Positions 26,398 through 35,162 of a stretch of DNA of 64,000 bases are shown one piece after another; position 1 is the first letter of the stretch, and each line of letters starts with the position of its first letter. The stretch lies in NCBI GenBank assembly GCA_900129675.1, contig FSRD01000001.1, positions 919,501-983,500 on the forward strand, written 5' to 3'. Made by a program: the position numbers and the translations under genes. Source of the DNA: Bradyrhizobium erythrophlei (GTDB lineage Bacteria; Pseudomonadota; Alphaproteobacteria; Rhizobiales; Xanthobacteraceae). The notes under the pieces were generated by a model. The model worked only from the letters and a program-made list of their open reading frames with translations, made no database searches and was not told the origin of the DNA.

Positions 26398-28251
26398 CTA
26401 CTTGTCGCATTCGACCTTTGACGTCGCCGCGACGAAGCCTGCGGCCGCACCCGCCTGCGGTTTTGGCGGCGCGACGGAAGCGACAGCGATCGGTTGAACG
26501 GCGAGTTCATCCTTGCGCAGCGTCTTCGACAACACACCCGACAGGCTCGGCAGCATGCTCAGGACAGCAACGGAACGCGACGGCCACAGCGCGGCGCCAT
26601 ACAGGAAAAACGCCGCCGAGGTCCACAGCGATTGCCAGTTGCTGGCCCCTTCGTTGAAAAAGACATAGAGCGCGGCAGCCCCGAACAGGCCCGCGAACAC
26701 CGCCTCGGTGACGGCGCCAAATTCCGATTTTCGAGGGTTGAGCCGCGTGACGGTCCAGACTGGCACAACCGCCATGGTGAGGCTCGCAAACGGGAAATCG
26801 CGTGAACGCGGGTCGAACACGAGGCCGAGCGCGATTTCCACGGCGACCAGCGTGCTCGCCATGAAGGTGAACCCCAGGACCAGCGCGGCCACCGATCGGG
26901 TTCTGCCCTCGCGCGGGCCGACCAATTCCAGAAACGCCGGCAGCGGACGCCCGGCCAGCAACGCGTTGGAGCACAAAAGCGGCAAAACGATTGCTGCGGT
27001 CAGGAGCAATCCCTGATTGAGCCAACCCGCAAAACCGTAGCTTTCATAAAAGGCCTTTTCGCCCGCGAGGCCGAGCAGGATTCCGCCTGTGGTAGCGGTC
27101 GCTGCGACGGCCAGCCATGGCGCCAATCCGGCTTCCGATCGCCGGCGCCACAGCGTCAACAGCGCAACTGCAAATACGAAAGAGCCGAAAGCCAGTCCGG
27201 CCGCCAGCTGCAGCTTCCAGAACGGATAGTTGCCGACGGCGGATCCGAACGAGTACTTCAGCTGACGGCTATCTCCATCAAGCAGGCCCCAATGGGCGCC
27301 GACCGTCCCTTCCCACTGACGCTTCCACGGCTCGTCATAGGCCTCAAACAGATTGAGGCGAAAGTTCCCACGACCGGCCCAGTCGAGCAGTTCGGAAAAG
27401 AAGCGGGCCTGATTGACGCGAGACGGCAGCGCACCGTCGCGCATGCGTCCCTGGCTTGGCCAGCCGGCCTCGCCGATCAGGATCTCCTTGCCGGGCAAGG
27501 CGAGGGCCAGTTGCCTGTGAACGTCGATCACATGCGCCGCCGCGTCTTCGGCCCGCACCGGTATGTCTTCCCAATAGGGCAGGATGTGAATCGTCACGAA
27601 ATCGACGTCGTCGCCGATCTCCCAGTAGCGCAGCCAGAATTCCCAGGCATCGGCGTAGCTCACCGGAATGCTGACGCGAGTCTTGACCGAGCGGATCGCG
27701 GCCCGCAGGTCCGATACGGTCATTTCACCGCGCAGCAGCACTTCGCTGCCGACCATGACCGAGGTGACGACGCCGGGAGACGTCTTGGCCAGCGTGACCG
27801 CGGTCTCGATCAGCGCTGCGTTTTTCGCGCGATCGCGGCCGAGCCAGATGCCGAGAATGACTTTCAGCCCGGCCTTCGCGGCGAGTTCGGGCACCTTGTC
27901 CAGCCCGTTCTCAATCGAGTAAGTGCGGATACAGCCGGATATCCTGGCGAGTTGGCCAAGATCTTCCGCGATCTGCTCCGGGCTGATGATGATCTTCGAA
28001 TTCCACGGTGTCTGCTGGCCCCGGAACGGCGCGTAGGACACACAATCCAGCTTCTTCGCGGGATCGACTGCCGCATGATTCAGCGGCAGCGGCGCGGCCA
28101 GCCAGCCCCAGGCCATGACAATGAGGCCCATGGAAATCAGGAAAAGCACAAGGGGCGCTAGAAACGCGATCGGCGCCCCACGGCGGTAGGCGCCGGTCGT
28201 CGAGCGGCTCGATAAGCCAGATCTGAGCTCGGCGGGACCATCGAGGAACAT
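26398..28251 (-). CDS. Membrane-bound glycoside hydrolase family 17-like protein
   Basis: A 617-residue protein. One membrane helix (about 27-52) precedes a periplasmic GH17-type domain (about 65-350) with SYAPFRGQQTPWN, VMVGSEVLLRGE (acid/base Glu) and ILIGEAGWPSQG (nucleophile Glu). The C-terminal 250 residues hold about seven hydrophobic segments. GH17 enzymes cut or transglycosylate beta-1,3-glucans; in Bradyrhizobium, NdvC of cyclic beta-1,3/1,6-glucan synthesis carries a GH17-like region. That link is inference; an ndvB-type synthase is not in the window. Confidence 0.8.
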   Translation of the reverse strand: MFLDGPAELRSGLSSRSTTGAYRRGAPIAFLAPLVLFLISMGLIVMAWGWLAAPLPLNHAAVDPAKKLDCVSYAPFRGQQTPWNSKIIISPEQIAEDLGQLARISGCIRTYSIENGLDKVPELAAKAGLKVILGIWLGRDRAKNAALIETAVTLAKTSPGVVTSVMVGSEVLLRGEMTVSDLRAAIRSVKTRVSIPVSYADAWEFWLRYWEIGDDVDFVTIHILPYWEDIPVRAEDAAAHVIDVHRQLALALPGKEILIGEAGWPSQGRMRDGALPSRVNQARFFSELLDWAGRGNFRLNLFEAYDEPWKRQWEGTVGAHWGLLDGDSRQLKYSFGSAVGNYPFWKLQLAAGLAFGSFVFAVALLTLWRRRSEAGLAPWLAVAATATTGGILLGLAGEKAFYESYGFAGWLNQGLLLTAAIVLPLLCSNALLAGRPLPAFLELVGPREGRTRSVAALVLGFTFMASTLVAVEIALGLVFDPRSRDFPFASLTMAVVPVWTVTRLNPRKSEFGAVTEAVFAGLFGAAALYVFFNEGASNWQSLWTSAAFFLYGAALWPSRSVAVLSMLPSLSGVLSKTLRKDELAVQPIAVASVAPPKPQAGAAAGFVAATSKVECDK

Positions 28252-28257
28252 CGCGCA

Positions 28258-28764
28258 ATGCCTTCGGCTAGATCAGGACCAAGGGTTGCTCGACGTTCGC
28301 GCCGCCGACGCCTGCGAAAAACCACTAAAGCTGGCTTGACGAGTTAACCGCATGCGACCCCAATGAACATCCAAGTTTGGTCAAAAGAGTATACCAGCGT
28401 CCTTCAACTTCCAACAATCCCGGGAACGCCACAGGCATATGCGGCCGATCCGCTGCATCCCAACGGGGTCGGCTGCGAGCTCATCGCCGGCTATGCGAAG
28501 ACTGCAGCTCTCAATCCCGCTGCACGCAGTGTGGGCGAGCGAGAGATGTCTTCTTCGAACCGGCATCGCGGCTGAAATCCGCGCCTCAAATGCGCGGATA
28601 CCGACGCTGCAGCATAGAGGCTTCGATCTCTCAACTCGTCATGCCCGGCCTTGCCCGGGCTTGACCAGGCTTGACCCGAGCATCCACGTCTTCGGCAACC
28701 ACAAAGCAAGGAAGACGTGGATGGCCGGGTCAAGCCCGGCCATGACGGATACGGGCCATTCGCC
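28258..28764. other. Intergenic stretch with terminal repeat
   Basis: No gene is supported. 28636-28747 is an inverted repeat of the form CGTCATGCCCGGC...GGGCTTGACC and GGATGGCCGGGTCAAGCCCGG...CATGACG with arms around an AAGACGTGGAT pair. The rest likely holds the GH17 promoter. Confidence 0.6.
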
Positions 28765-29493
28765 TCAAATCCCCAGGTACCGGTGCTGCAGATCGGGCTC
28801 TGCGATCAACTGCGCCGACGTGCCGCTCCACACCGCGCGCCCGCGCTCGATGATGTAATGACGGTCGGCGATGCGACTGAGGTTGCCGACGTTCTTGTCG
28901 ATCACCAGCACCGATTGTCCCTGTGCTTTCAGCATCGACAGGCAATTCCATATCTCCTCGCGAATCAGGGGCGCCAGGCCTTCGGTGGCTTCGTCGAGAA
29001 TGAGGAGTTTTGGATTGGTCATCAGCGCGCGGCCGATCGCCAGCATCTGCTGCTCGCCGCCGGACAACGTCACGCCCATGTTGCTGCCGCGTTCGGCCAG
29101 CCGCGGAAACAGCGCGTGGATCTTTTCGATGGTCCAGGGATCGGGACTGCCGAGGCGATTGCCGGACGCGGCGACCAGATTTTCGCGCACTGTCAGATTG
29201 GGAAAGATCTGGCGGCCTTCCGGCACCAGGCCGATGCCGAGCTTTGCAATCTTGTACGACGGGAGCGCGCGGACCTCCTGCCCGCCGAAGCGGATTTTTC
29301 CCGCACGCGCGGGCGTCATGCCCATAATGGAACGGATGGTGGTGGTCTTGCCCATGCCGTTGCGGCCCATCAGCGCGACCATCTCGCCCGATCGGATCGA
29401 CAGCGACAGGCCGAACAACACCTGGCTCAGCCCATAGCAGGTCTCGATACCGTCGACTTCCAAAAGGGTGTCAGGCATTTTGGTATCAGACAT
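28765..29493 (-). CDS. HAAT-family ABC transporter ATP-binding protein (LivF type)
   Basis: A 242-residue LivF-type ATPase: Walker A GRNGMGKTT, signature TLSGGEQQML, Walker B LLILDEATEGLAP. The EATEGLAP form and a short size distinguish LivF from LivG. With LivG, LivM, LivH and the binding protein it forms a complete hydrophobic-amino-acid/aromatic-acid importer. The start overlaps the livG stop by 8 bases. Confidence 0.93.
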   Translation of the reverse strand: MSDTKMPDTLLEVDGIETCYGLSQVLFGLSLSIRSGEMVALMGRNGMGKTTTIRSIMGMTPARAGKIRFGGQEVRALPSYKIAKLGIGLVPEGRQIFPNLTVRENLVAASGNRLGSPDPWTIEKIHALFPRLAERGSNMGVTLSGGEQQMLAIGRALMTNPKLLILDEATEGLAPLIREEIWNCLSMLKAQGQSVLVIDKNVGNLSRIADRHYIIERGRAVWSGTSAQLIAEPDLQHRYLGI

Positions 29494-30265
29494 GGGCCAC
29501 CACCACGTGCTGATCGCCGAGATAGGCGCGCTTCACCTCTTCATTGTTGCGGATCGCATCCGGCACGTCGCAGGCGATGACGCGGCCGTAAACGAGAACG
29601 GTGATGCGGTCGGCCAGCGCGAACACCGCTTCCATGTCGTGTTCGACAAGGACAATGGTGACCTCGCGCCGCAACTCCTTCAACAGCGCCACCATGCGCG
29701 CCGATTCGGTGACGCCGAGGCCCGCCATCGGCTCGTCCAGCAGCAGCAATTGCGGTTTGGTCGCGAGCGCCACCGCAAGCTCCAGCTCACGCTGCTCACC
29801 ATGGCTCAATTCCGACACCGGCACGTCCGCGCGCGCTTCGAGCCCGACGCGCGTCAACGCAGAGCGCGCGGCGTCGCGCAAATGTATTTCCTTGCGCGCA
29901 TTTCCCCAGAAGCGGAACGAGTGGCCGTCATGCGCTTGCGCTGCGATCGCGACATTGTCGATCGCGGAAAAATCCGGCAGCAGCGAGGTGATCTGGAACG
30001 AGCGCGCCAGCCCGAGCCGGCTGCGCCGATAGGCGGGCTGCCGGGTGACGTCGCGGCCGGCGAAGTGAATCGTCCCAGAGTTAGGCGCCAGTTGCCCGGT
30101 CAACTGGCTGATCAGCGTGGTCTTGCCGGCGCCGTTGGGCCCGATGATCGCGTGCAGCTCGCCGCTCATAACATCGAGCGACAGATTGTCGGTGGCGGTG
30201 ATGCCGCCGAACCGCCGCACCAGCTTTTCGACGCGGAGCAAGGGATCAGCCAAAGAATCAACCAA
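29486..30265 (-). CDS. HAAT-family ABC transporter ATP-binding protein (LivG type)
   Basis: A 259-residue LivG-type ATPase: Walker A GPNGAGKTT, the LivG-typical GLARSFQI, signature ELSHGEQREL, Walker B LLLLDEPMAGLG. The overlap with livM (8 bases) and livF (8 bases) shows strict co-translation. Confidence 0.93.
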   Translation of the reverse strand: MVDSLADPLLRVEKLVRRFGGITATDNLSLDVMSGELHAIIGPNGAGKTTLISQLTGQLAPNSGTIHFAGRDVTRQPAYRRSRLGLARSFQITSLLPDFSAIDNVAIAAQAHDGHSFRFWGNARKEIHLRDAARSALTRVGLEARADVPVSELSHGEQRELELAVALATKPQLLLLDEPMAGLGVTESARMVALLKELRREVTIVLVEHDMEAVFALADRITVLVYGRVIACDVPDAIRNNEEVKRAYLGDQHVVVAHV

Positions 30266-31205
30266 GGCGCAACCTCCCGAGCAGGCCCATGATTCCGCCG
30301 CGCGCGAACAGCACGATCAACAGCAGCAGCGGGCCCATGATCATCGCCCAGTATTCCGTGAACTGCGACAGCAATTCCTCCAGCACGAGATAGACGATGG
30401 CGCCGATCACAGGCCCGAACAAGGAGCCCATGCCGCCGAGGATTACCATCACCATCAGGTCGCCGGAGCGGGTCCAGTACATCACGGCCGGGCTGACGAA
30501 ATCGGTGTTGTTGGCAAGCAGCGCGCCCGATAGTCCGCAGATCGTGCCCGCGATCACGAAGCAGACCAGCCGGTAGCGGTTGGCGTGAAAGCCGATCGCC
30601 TGCATGCGCTGCTCGTTGGAGCGCACGCCCTGCACCACTAGGCCGAAACGCGAATTGATGATGCGCCAGATCAGGTAAAGGCCGCCAAACAGGCAGCCGA
30701 GGCAGAGATAATAGAATTGCACGCGGTTCGACAGGTTGATCAGGCCGCCGAAATTGCTGCGCTTGTAGATGGTGAGGCCATCGTCGCCGCCGTAACGCGA
30801 CATGCCGGAGACGATGTAATAGGCCATCTGCGCAAAGGCCAGCGTGATCATGATGAAGTAGACGCCGCGGGTGCGCAAGGAGAGCGCGCCGATCACGAGC
30901 GCGAACAGCGCCGATACGGCGAGCGCCACCGGCCACTGGATGAAGCCGGAGCCGATGCCCTCAAAGGCGAGAATGCCGACCGCATAGCCGCCGATGCCGA
31001 GATAGGCGGCATGGCCAAAGCTCATCATGCCGCCATAGCCCATGATGAGATTGAGGCTGCTGGCTGCCAGCGCGAAGATCACAATCCTGGTGAACAGCGT
31101 CAGGATGAAGATGTTGCCGGTGAGCTGCGAATAGAGCGGCAGCAACAACAGGCCCGCGACGACGAGCGCCGCGACGATGTTGCGGGGGGTGATCGGAAAA
31201 GTCAT
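30258..31205 (-). CDS. HAAT-family ABC transporter permease (LivM type)
   Basis: A 315-residue permease with about nine hydrophobic segments. The start at 31205 overlaps livH by 4 bases (ATGA); the reading frame stays open far upstream through livH out of frame, which is not coding. LivM-typical segments are NLIMGYGGMMSFGHAAYLGIG and GVRSNEQRMQAIGF (EAA-like loop). Confidence 0.92.
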   Translation of the reverse strand: MTFPITPRNIVAALVVAGLLLLPLYSQLTGNIFILTLFTRIVIFALAASSLNLIMGYGGMMSFGHAAYLGIGGYAVGILAFEGIGSGFIQWPVALAVSALFALVIGALSLRTRGVYFIMITLAFAQMAYYIVSGMSRYGGDDGLTIYKRSNFGGLINLSNRVQFYYLCLGCLFGGLYLIWRIINSRFGLVVQGVRSNEQRMQAIGFHANRYRLVCFVIAGTICGLSGALLANNTDFVSPAVMYWTRSGDLMVMVILGGMGSLFGPVIGAIVYLVLEELLSQFTEYWAMIMGPLLLLIVLFARGGIMGLLGRLRLG

Positions 31206-32119
31206 CGCCTGGCGGCCGGGAACAGCCCCTCCGGCCGCACCACCAGCACGATTGCCATCAGCAAATAGATCAGCATCGAGGACAGTGCGGGTGCCGCGGT
31301 CGACGCCGCGGCTCCGCTCAGAACCTTGCGCAGCAGATCGGGCAGGAAGGCGCGCCCGAGCGTGTCGATCATGCCGACGAAGATCGCGGCCAGGAACGCG
31401 CCGCGGATCGAACCGATACCGCCGATCACGATGATGACGAAGGCGAGAATGAGGATGTTCTCGCCCATGCCGATCTGCACGGTGAGGATCGGCGCCTGCA
31501 TCAGCCCGGCGAGACCGGCGAGTGCGGCGCCAAGCCCGAACACCAGCGTGAACAGCAGCTTGATGTTGATGCCGAGCGCGCCGATCATTTCGCGGTTGGA
31601 GGCGCCGGCGCGGATCAGCATGCCAAGCCGGGTCCGCATCACCACGACATAAAGCAGCGCCGCCACCGCGAGTGCGGCGACGATGATCGACAGCCGATAG
31701 GCCGGATAATATACGCCAGGAATGATCTGGACCGGCACGGTCAGCCACGCCGGCAGCGGCAGCGCCAGACCCGCCGGACCCCAGATGAGCCGCACCGCGT
31801 CGTTGAAAAACAAAATCAGCCCGAACGTCGCCAGCACCTGGTCGAGATGGTCGCGGCCGTAGAGATGCCTGAGCGCAATGAACTCCAGCGCCATGCCGAG
31901 CAGCAGCGTGGCGCCGAGCGCCAGCAGCGCGCCGAGCACGAAACTTCCGGTCCACGCCACGAAGGTCGCCGCGAAATAGGCGCCCATCATGTAGAGCGAG
32001 CCGTGCGCCAGGTTCACAAAGTCCATGATGCCGAACACCAGCGTCAAGCCAGCCGCCAGCAGGAACAGCAGCAGGCCGAACTGCAATCCGTTCAGCGATT
32101 GTTCGACGAGAACCAGCAT
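31202..32119 (-). CDS. HAAT-family ABC transporter permease (LivH type)
   Basis: A 305-residue permease starting MLVLVEQSLNGLQFGLLLFLLA. LivH features: GLTLVFGIMDFVNLAHGSLYMMGAY, RTRLGMLIRAGASNREMIGALG (EAA loop) and GGIGSIRGAFLAAIFVGM. First permease of the operon, 270 bases after the binding-protein gene, the gap being filled by a repeat. Confidence 0.92.
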   Translation of the reverse strand: MLVLVEQSLNGLQFGLLLFLLAAGLTLVFGIMDFVNLAHGSLYMMGAYFAATFVAWTGSFVLGALLALGATLLLGMALEFIALRHLYGRDHLDQVLATFGLILFFNDAVRLIWGPAGLALPLPAWLTVPVQIIPGVYYPAYRLSIIVAALAVAALLYVVVMRTRLGMLIRAGASNREMIGALGINIKLLFTLVFGLGAALAGLAGLMQAPILTVQIGMGENILILAFVIIVIGGIGSIRGAFLAAIFVGMIDTLGRAFLPDLLRKVLSGAAASTAAPALSSMLIYLLMAIVLVVRPEGLFPAARR

Positions 32120-32177
32120 GGATTCCTAAATCAGCTTGAAACAAAACAGCGGCAGCGTGCCAGCGCTACCGCTCGTC

Positions 32178-32335
32178 GATCTCCCTCTCCCCGCCTGCAG
32201 GGAGAGGGTTGGGGTGAGGGGGACTCACCGCGAGTGCTAATCTGTGGAGAGTCCCCCTCACCCGGATTGCACCGGACGATGCTTTCGCATCGCCGAGGCA
32301 ATCCGACCTCTCCCCGCAAGCGGGGAGAGGTAACC
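32178..32335. repeat. Repeat between binding-protein and livH genes
   Basis: CTCTCCCCGCCTGCAGGGAGAGG near the left and CCTCTCCCCGCAAGCGGGGAGAGG at the right, with CCCCTCACCCGG between. A hairpin here could favour higher expression of the binding-protein gene than of the permeases. Confidence 0.75.
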
Positions 32336-32389
32336 TGACGTCGAGCGCCGATTTGACTCGGAGCCATCATGCGCCAGCAAAACCGGCAA

Positions 32390-33562
32390 TCACTTCATCG
32401 GGCATTTGTCGTGGAAGCGATCCTGGTCGTCCTTGACGATGGTCGCCACCGTCTTGAGCGATAGCTGGCCGTCGGCATCCTTGACCACATCCTGCAGGTA
32501 GAAGTTCTGGATCGGGATGTGGTTGTTGCCGTATTTGAACGGGCCGCGCAGCGACTTGAAGTTGGCCTTCTCCATCTCGGCCTTCATCGCGTCCTTTTTC
32601 GAGGTGTCGCCCTTCACGGCAATCACCGCACTGTTGATCAGCTGGGCGGCGTCATAGGCCTGGGCGCCGTAATAGGTCGGACGCAGGCCGGGATATTTCT
32701 TGCGGTAGTCTTCGACGAACTTCTTGTTCTCGGCGTTCGGCAGGTCGTTGACCCATTCCTGCGCGCCGGGAATGCCGATCGCATTGTCCTTCTGCAGCGG
32801 CAGCGACAATTCGTCGACGGTGAAGGCGGTGTAGAGCGGGATCTGCGCCTTGATGCCGGCCTGCGCGTACTGGTTCAGGAACTGGACGCCGGCCGCACCC
32901 GGATAAAACACGAAGATCGACTCGGCCTTCGAGTTTTTCGCCTTGGTCAGTTCGGCCGAGAAGTCGAGCTGGCTCGGCCACACCGTGTATTCCTCGCCGA
33001 CCACCTCGCCCTTGAAGGTCGACTTGACGCCGGCCAGCATGTCCTTGCCGGCGGCATAGTTCGGGCCGATCAGAAACACCGACTTGACGCCCTTCTGGTT
33101 CATGTAGACGCCCATCGCCTGCGGCGTCTGGTCGTTCTGCCAGGAGGTCGAGAATACGTAGGGCGAGCACAATTCGCCGGCGAGTTGCGACGGTCCGGCG
33201 TTGGCCGAGATCAGGAAAGTCTGGGAGTCGACCGCGGTCTTCAGCGACGCCAGCAGCACGTTGGACCAGATATAGCCGGCGATGAAATCGACCTTGTCGG
33301 ACTGCACCAGCTTTTCGGTCTTCTGCTTGCCGACATCCGGCTTCTGGCCGTCGTCCTCATAGATCACCTCGACCGGCTTGCCGCCCATCTTGCGGCCCAA
33401 ATGGTCGAGCGCCAGCTCGAACGAGTTGCGCATGTCGTTGCCGATGACCGCGGTCGGGCCGCTGAAGGTGGAGACAAAGCCGATCTTGATGGTGTCACCC
33501 GCGACCGCGGGCTGCGCCAGCGCCAGCACCGTTGCGCCCGCCAGCCAGAATGCCGTTTTCAT
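32390..33562 (-). CDS. ABC transporter substrate-binding protein (HAAT/LivK type)
   Basis: A 390-residue periplasmic binding protein. I start at 33562 (GGGGAG upstream) since that ATG begins a signal peptide (MKTAFWLAGATVLALAQPAVA). The mature part opens GDTIKIGFVSTFSGPTAVIGND, the peripla_BP_6 pattern. Related systems in R. palustris and Bradyrhizobium import aromatic acids as well as amino acids; the position near box genes and a promoter element shared with the benzoate-CoA ligase gene point to benzoate or a similar acid, which is inference. Confidence 0.9.
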   Translation of the reverse strand: MKTAFWLAGATVLALAQPAVAGDTIKIGFVSTFSGPTAVIGNDMRNSFELALDHLGRKMGGKPVEVIYEDDGQKPDVGKQKTEKLVQSDKVDFIAGYIWSNVLLASLKTAVDSQTFLISANAGPSQLAGELCSPYVFSTSWQNDQTPQAMGVYMNQKGVKSVFLIGPNYAAGKDMLAGVKSTFKGEVVGEEYTVWPSQLDFSAELTKAKNSKAESIFVFYPGAAGVQFLNQYAQAGIKAQIPLYTAFTVDELSLPLQKDNAIGIPGAQEWVNDLPNAENKKFVEDYRKKYPGLRPTYYGAQAYDAAQLINSAVIAVKGDTSKKDAMKAEMEKANFKSLRGPFKYGNNHIPIQNFYLQDVVKDADGQLSLKTVATIVKDDQDRFHDKCPMK

Positions 33563-33868
33563 ATTCACTCCCCTCCTCGACTTATTAAAAATGTCCGCCA
33601 GCCAGGGTGACCGCCGTCCGGGCGGCGCTGCCCGCGCCCCCGTCATTCCGCTCGTTACGGTGACGTGTTTTGTGCGCGAAATGCCAAGCCCCCAGCAAGC
33701 CCGAACCGCTGGCTCCCTTTAGAACCTTCGGCTCATACCCTTGCCGCCTGCACCATAATTCGCAGATGGACAAAATGGCAAGAATTATAGTTCAGGTCGG
33801 TGGGTTGTCGCAGCGGCATGGGCGGCCGGCCGGACTTTGGAGAAGGGCTCCGGTTCGCCTATCTCACG
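33563..33868. promoter_or_regulatory. Promoter region of the Liv-type operon
   Basis: No gene. Minus strand at 33780-33793 reads GAACTATAATTCTT, close to the palindrome upstream of the benzoate-CoA ligase gene (19621-19632). A further ATAATTCG lies at 33755-33762. These are candidate operator half-sites; the ECF sigma gene ends at the right. Confidence 0.4.
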
Positions 33869-34756
33869 TCAAACCTGATATTCAGCGCCCTCGATGATGT
33901 AAGGGACGTGGCGGAAATCCCGGATGGTCGCGACCTTGTCGGCCGACCAGTTCAGCAGCATGAAATATTTAGGTCCTGAGCCCGGCTGGTTGGGATCGAA
34001 CACCAGGATCGCGGGACGGCCCTCCACCAGCCCCGGCACCAGATGCCAGTCGGTGATCTTGTCGTAATTTCCGAAATAGCGGGACACTTCGACCTTGCCG
34101 TTCAGGCGGGTCTTGTTGACCAGATCGAGCCGCACGTCGTCCGCGATCATAGCGCGGATGGCGTCGAAATCCCGCGCGTTGAAATGCGTGACATAGGCGG
34201 ACAGGCGCGCCCGATCGGCATCGGACAACTTTGGATGCGGCGCCTCCTCCGGTTCCTCGGCCAATTCGCGCAGTTGCGTGCGTCCGCGATGCAGCGCGGC
34301 CTTCACTGCGGGAAGGCTGAAATCCATGATTTCGCAGACTTCCCTTAGCGAGCAGCCGAGCACATCCATCAGGATCACGCTGGACCGCTGGGCGACCGGA
34401 AGCCGCATGAAGGTGCGAAGGCTGGCCGTTGCGATCTGACGGCTCAAGACGGGATCAAGCTGATCGGCGAACATGTCCGGTTCCTCGTCCGACTGGAGCG
34501 CCTGCTGCCGGTTGCGCCGGCGCAGGAAATCCAGCGCCGTATTGTGCGCGATCCGAAACAGCCAGCCCTCGGGATTGCCGATCGGGCCATTGGTGGCGAA
34601 CGCCTCCACCGCCTTGATCAGCGCGTCCTGCAGCACATCCTCGCCGTCGATCACCGAGCCGACCATGCGCGCGCAATAGCGATGCAGCTTTGGGCGCATC
34701 ACTGCCAATAACTGGTCGATATCGTCGGTGGCCAACACTTCCGGGACCGGTTTCAT
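33869..34756 (-). CDS. ECF sigma factor with C-terminal SnoaL-like domain
   Basis: A 295-residue sigma70-family factor. Sigma region 2 (about residues 14-85) has GEDVLQDALIKAVEAF and NPEGWLFRIAHNTALDFLRRR; region 4 (about 125-175) has LREVCEIMDFSLPAVKAALHRGR. After it, about 110 residues form a SnoaL-like domain (SAYVTHFNARDFDAIRAMI), as in SigJ/ECF41-like factors where the extra domain modulates activity in place of an anti-sigma factor. It follows the small DABB-like gene by 6 bases. Three promoters nearby share a GAATCC-N16-CGTC pattern and are probable targets. Confidence 0.9.
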   Translation of the reverse strand: MKPVPEVLATDDIDQLLAVMRPKLHRYCARMVGSVIDGEDVLQDALIKAVEAFATNGPIGNPEGWLFRIAHNTALDFLRRRNRQQALQSDEEPDMFADQLDPVLSRQIATASLRTFMRLPVAQRSSVILMDVLGCSLREVCEIMDFSLPAVKAALHRGRTQLRELAEEPEEAPHPKLSDADRARLSAYVTHFNARDFDAIRAMIADDVRLDLVNKTRLNGKVEVSRYFGNYDKITDWHLVPGLVEGRPAILVFDPNQPGSGPKYFMLLNWSADKVATIRDFRHVPYIIEGAEYQV

Positions 34757-34762
34757 TCTGCC

Positions 34763-35071
34763 TCAGGATTCACCCAGCATGCGATAATTGCCGACAATTG
34801 CAACGCTGCGAGGCACCGGAGGTTCGGCGCAACGCTCCCGAATCCCGCTCTGGAACGCCTGAAACGCCGCCAGCCTGGTCAATCCGCTGGAGCCGCCATC
34901 GGTCGTGGTCTCGACGAAATGGATGAACGTATCGTCCTCCAGACGCAGCGAAAGATAGCGGATGCCTTCCGGCTTGGCTGCCTTTAATTCCGCGAACACC
35001 GCCGCCACCAGCTCGGCATTGCTGTCGGCCGCCTCGCGCTTCGCCTTGTACCTGATCAGGGTCCGTTTCAT
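34763..35071 (-). CDS. Small DABB/antibiotic-biosynthesis-monooxygenase-like protein
   Basis: A 102-residue protein (MKRTLIRYKAKREAADSNAELVAAVFAEL) with alternating strands and helices as in the ABM/DABB ferredoxin-like fold, including the LEDDTFIHFVE strand. Precise function unknown. It is first in a two-gene unit with the ECF sigma factor and has its own ECF-type promoter 48 bases before the start codon. Confidence 0.75.
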   Translation of the reverse strand: MKRTLIRYKAKREAADSNAELVAAVFAELKAAKPEGIRYLSLRLEDDTFIHFVETTTDGGSSGLTRLAAFQAFQSGIRERCAEPPVPRSVAIVGNYRMLGES

Positions 35072-35118
35072 CGCTGTCTCCCTTGTTCCGCGATGCGATC
35101 ATCGCCTCTCTGGCCAAG

Positions 35119-35144
35119 GACGTTTGGCACGGCCAAAAGGATTC
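35119..35144 (-). promoter_or_regulatory. ECF-type promoter P1 (DABB-ecf operon)
   Basis: Minus strand GAATCC-N16-CGTC; the CGTC element is 48 bases from the start codon at 35071. The flank CCGAATCCTTTTG and the trailing AACGTC are shared with P2. Confidence 0.7.
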
Positions 35145-35162
35145 GGCCGCGCAAACAATATT

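Noticed and set aside
28363..28575. A 70-codon plus-strand frame between the GH17 and liv operons
   Set aside because: No ribosome site, no recognisable family, and it runs into a region of repeats; treated as non-coding.
30258..32144. A 628-codon minus-strand frame that could suggest a LivH-LivM fusion
   Set aside because: Its first half is an out-of-frame reading of livH; livH and livM are separate, overlapping by ATGA at 31202-31205.
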